Assembly: GCA_013331315.1 (NCBI GenBank)
Contig: DUGQ01000093.1
Location: 1 to 5,488, forward strand
DNA length: 5,488 nucleotides
Source of the DNA: Thermoplasmata archaeon
Lineage (GTDB): Archaea; Thermoplasmatota; Thermoplasmata; UBA10834
Direction: 5' to 3'
How positions within the stretch are numbered: the stretch's first letter is position 1; every line of letters begins with the position of its first letter. A program made the position numbers and the translations under genes. Below the pieces are notes generated by a model that was not told where the DNA came from, ran no database searches, and saw nothing but the letters and a program-made list of their open reading frames with translations. This document shows positions 5,266-5,488 of the stretch, one piece after another.

Positions 5266-5433
5266 ATGAGGAAGGACGAGAAGTGTCAGGTCTGCGGCAA
5301 GCCCGCCACGAGGTTCCTCTTCGCCGCGTTCGTGTGCGACGACGAGGCGTGCATCGAGAAGGCCCGTATCGAGAGGGGCGGTCCGGGCGGACACAAGAAG
5401 AAGGACGTCACCGAGATCCTGAAGGATTATTGA
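5266..5433 (+). CDS. 55-residue four-cysteine zinc-finger-like protein, unknown function
   Basis: A short complete frame runs from ATG at 5266 to TGA at 5431-5433. Two cysteine pairs, C7-x2-C10 (CQVCGK) and C24-x4-C29 (CDDEAC), suggest a single structural zinc site. A glycine-rich turn (RGGPGGH, 38-44) and a lysine run (KKK) come next, then a short acidic helix ending in KDY. Nearly all third positions are G or C, as in the flanking genes, which argues that it is really translated despite its size. It follows the zinc-ribbon membrane protein by 27 bases on the same strand. Small archaeal zinc proteins of this kind often bind nucleic acid or ribosomes, but nothing here identifies a partner. 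I do not recognise the family. Confidence 0.72.
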   Translation: MRKDEKCQVCGKPATRFLFAAFVCDDEACIEKARIERGGPGGHKKKDVTEILKDY

Positions 5434-5454
5434 CGCGCCAGCTGCTCCAGCAAC

Positions 5455-5462
5455 GTTTAAGA
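5455..5462 (+). promoter_or_regulatory. Possible TATA-like box for a gene beyond the right edge
   Basis: GTTTAAGA is an A/T-rich patch about 18-25 bases before a GTG at 5480. The GTG opens a frame (GTG ACA GAT) that runs off the edge. This could be the start of another leaderless gene, but only three codons are visible. Confidence 0.25.
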
Positions 5463-5488
5463 CTCGAATCCCATTCCCCGTGACAGAT

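Noticed and set aside
5461..5480. CTCGAATCCC resembling a tRNA T-arm at the right end
   Set aside because: The stem does not pair around the loop and no other tRNA arm is visible upstream.
1..5488. Mobile element, CRISPR array or defence system
   Set aside because: No transposase or integrase, no spaced direct repeats, no Cas or nuclease/toxin motifs beyond the housekeeping beta-CASP enzyme, and uniform codon bias across the genes.

Overview
The window reads as a stretch of GC-rich archaeal chromosome carrying eight coding genes. The archaeal assignment rests on three observations. One is a beta-CASP nuclease of the archaeal CPSF2 type. Another is a set of short A/T-rich TATA-like boxes placed about 22-30 bases before several start codons, as for leaderless or near-leaderless transcripts. 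The third is heavy use of AGG for arginine and ATA for isoleucine within otherwise strongly GC3 codons. A Thermoplasmata-like or other euryarchaeal host is my best guess, but no marker gene here settles the lineage.

Left part, minus strand: an NfeD-family membrane protein (773-1243) is followed by a stomatin/SPFH protein (start at 729, running off the left edge). This is the classic nfeD-stomatin pair. The first gene has a TATA-like box and no leader. The second has a strong Shine-Dalgarno, as expected for an internal cistron. Upstream, also on the minus strand, is a 124-residue protein with a helix-turn-helix core (1361-1735) and its own TATA box.

Middle, plus strand: a 169-base divergent spacer (1736-1904) holds a 9+2+9 palindrome. 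It separates the helix-turn-helix gene from a YjbQ/UPF0047 gene (1905-2327). Next are the aCPSF2-type nuclease (2393-3628) and nadC, quinolinate phosphoribosyltransferase (3677-4510).

Right part, plus strand: a two-helix membrane protein with a SAP-like segment and a C-terminal CxxC/CxxC zinc ribbon (4564-5238, or from 4507) is followed by a 55-residue four-cysteine protein (5266-5433). A possible GTG start of another gene lies at the right edge.

The genes mostly look like separate small transcription units for membrane quality control, RNA processing, NAD synthesis and unknown functions. They do not form one pathway. There is no mobile element, CRISPR array or RNA gene that I can support, and no gene-free stretch above 300 bases. 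The least explained items are the membrane/SAP-like/zinc-ribbon protein, the small Cys4 protein beside it, and the helix-turn-helix protein with its palindrome-bearing spacer.
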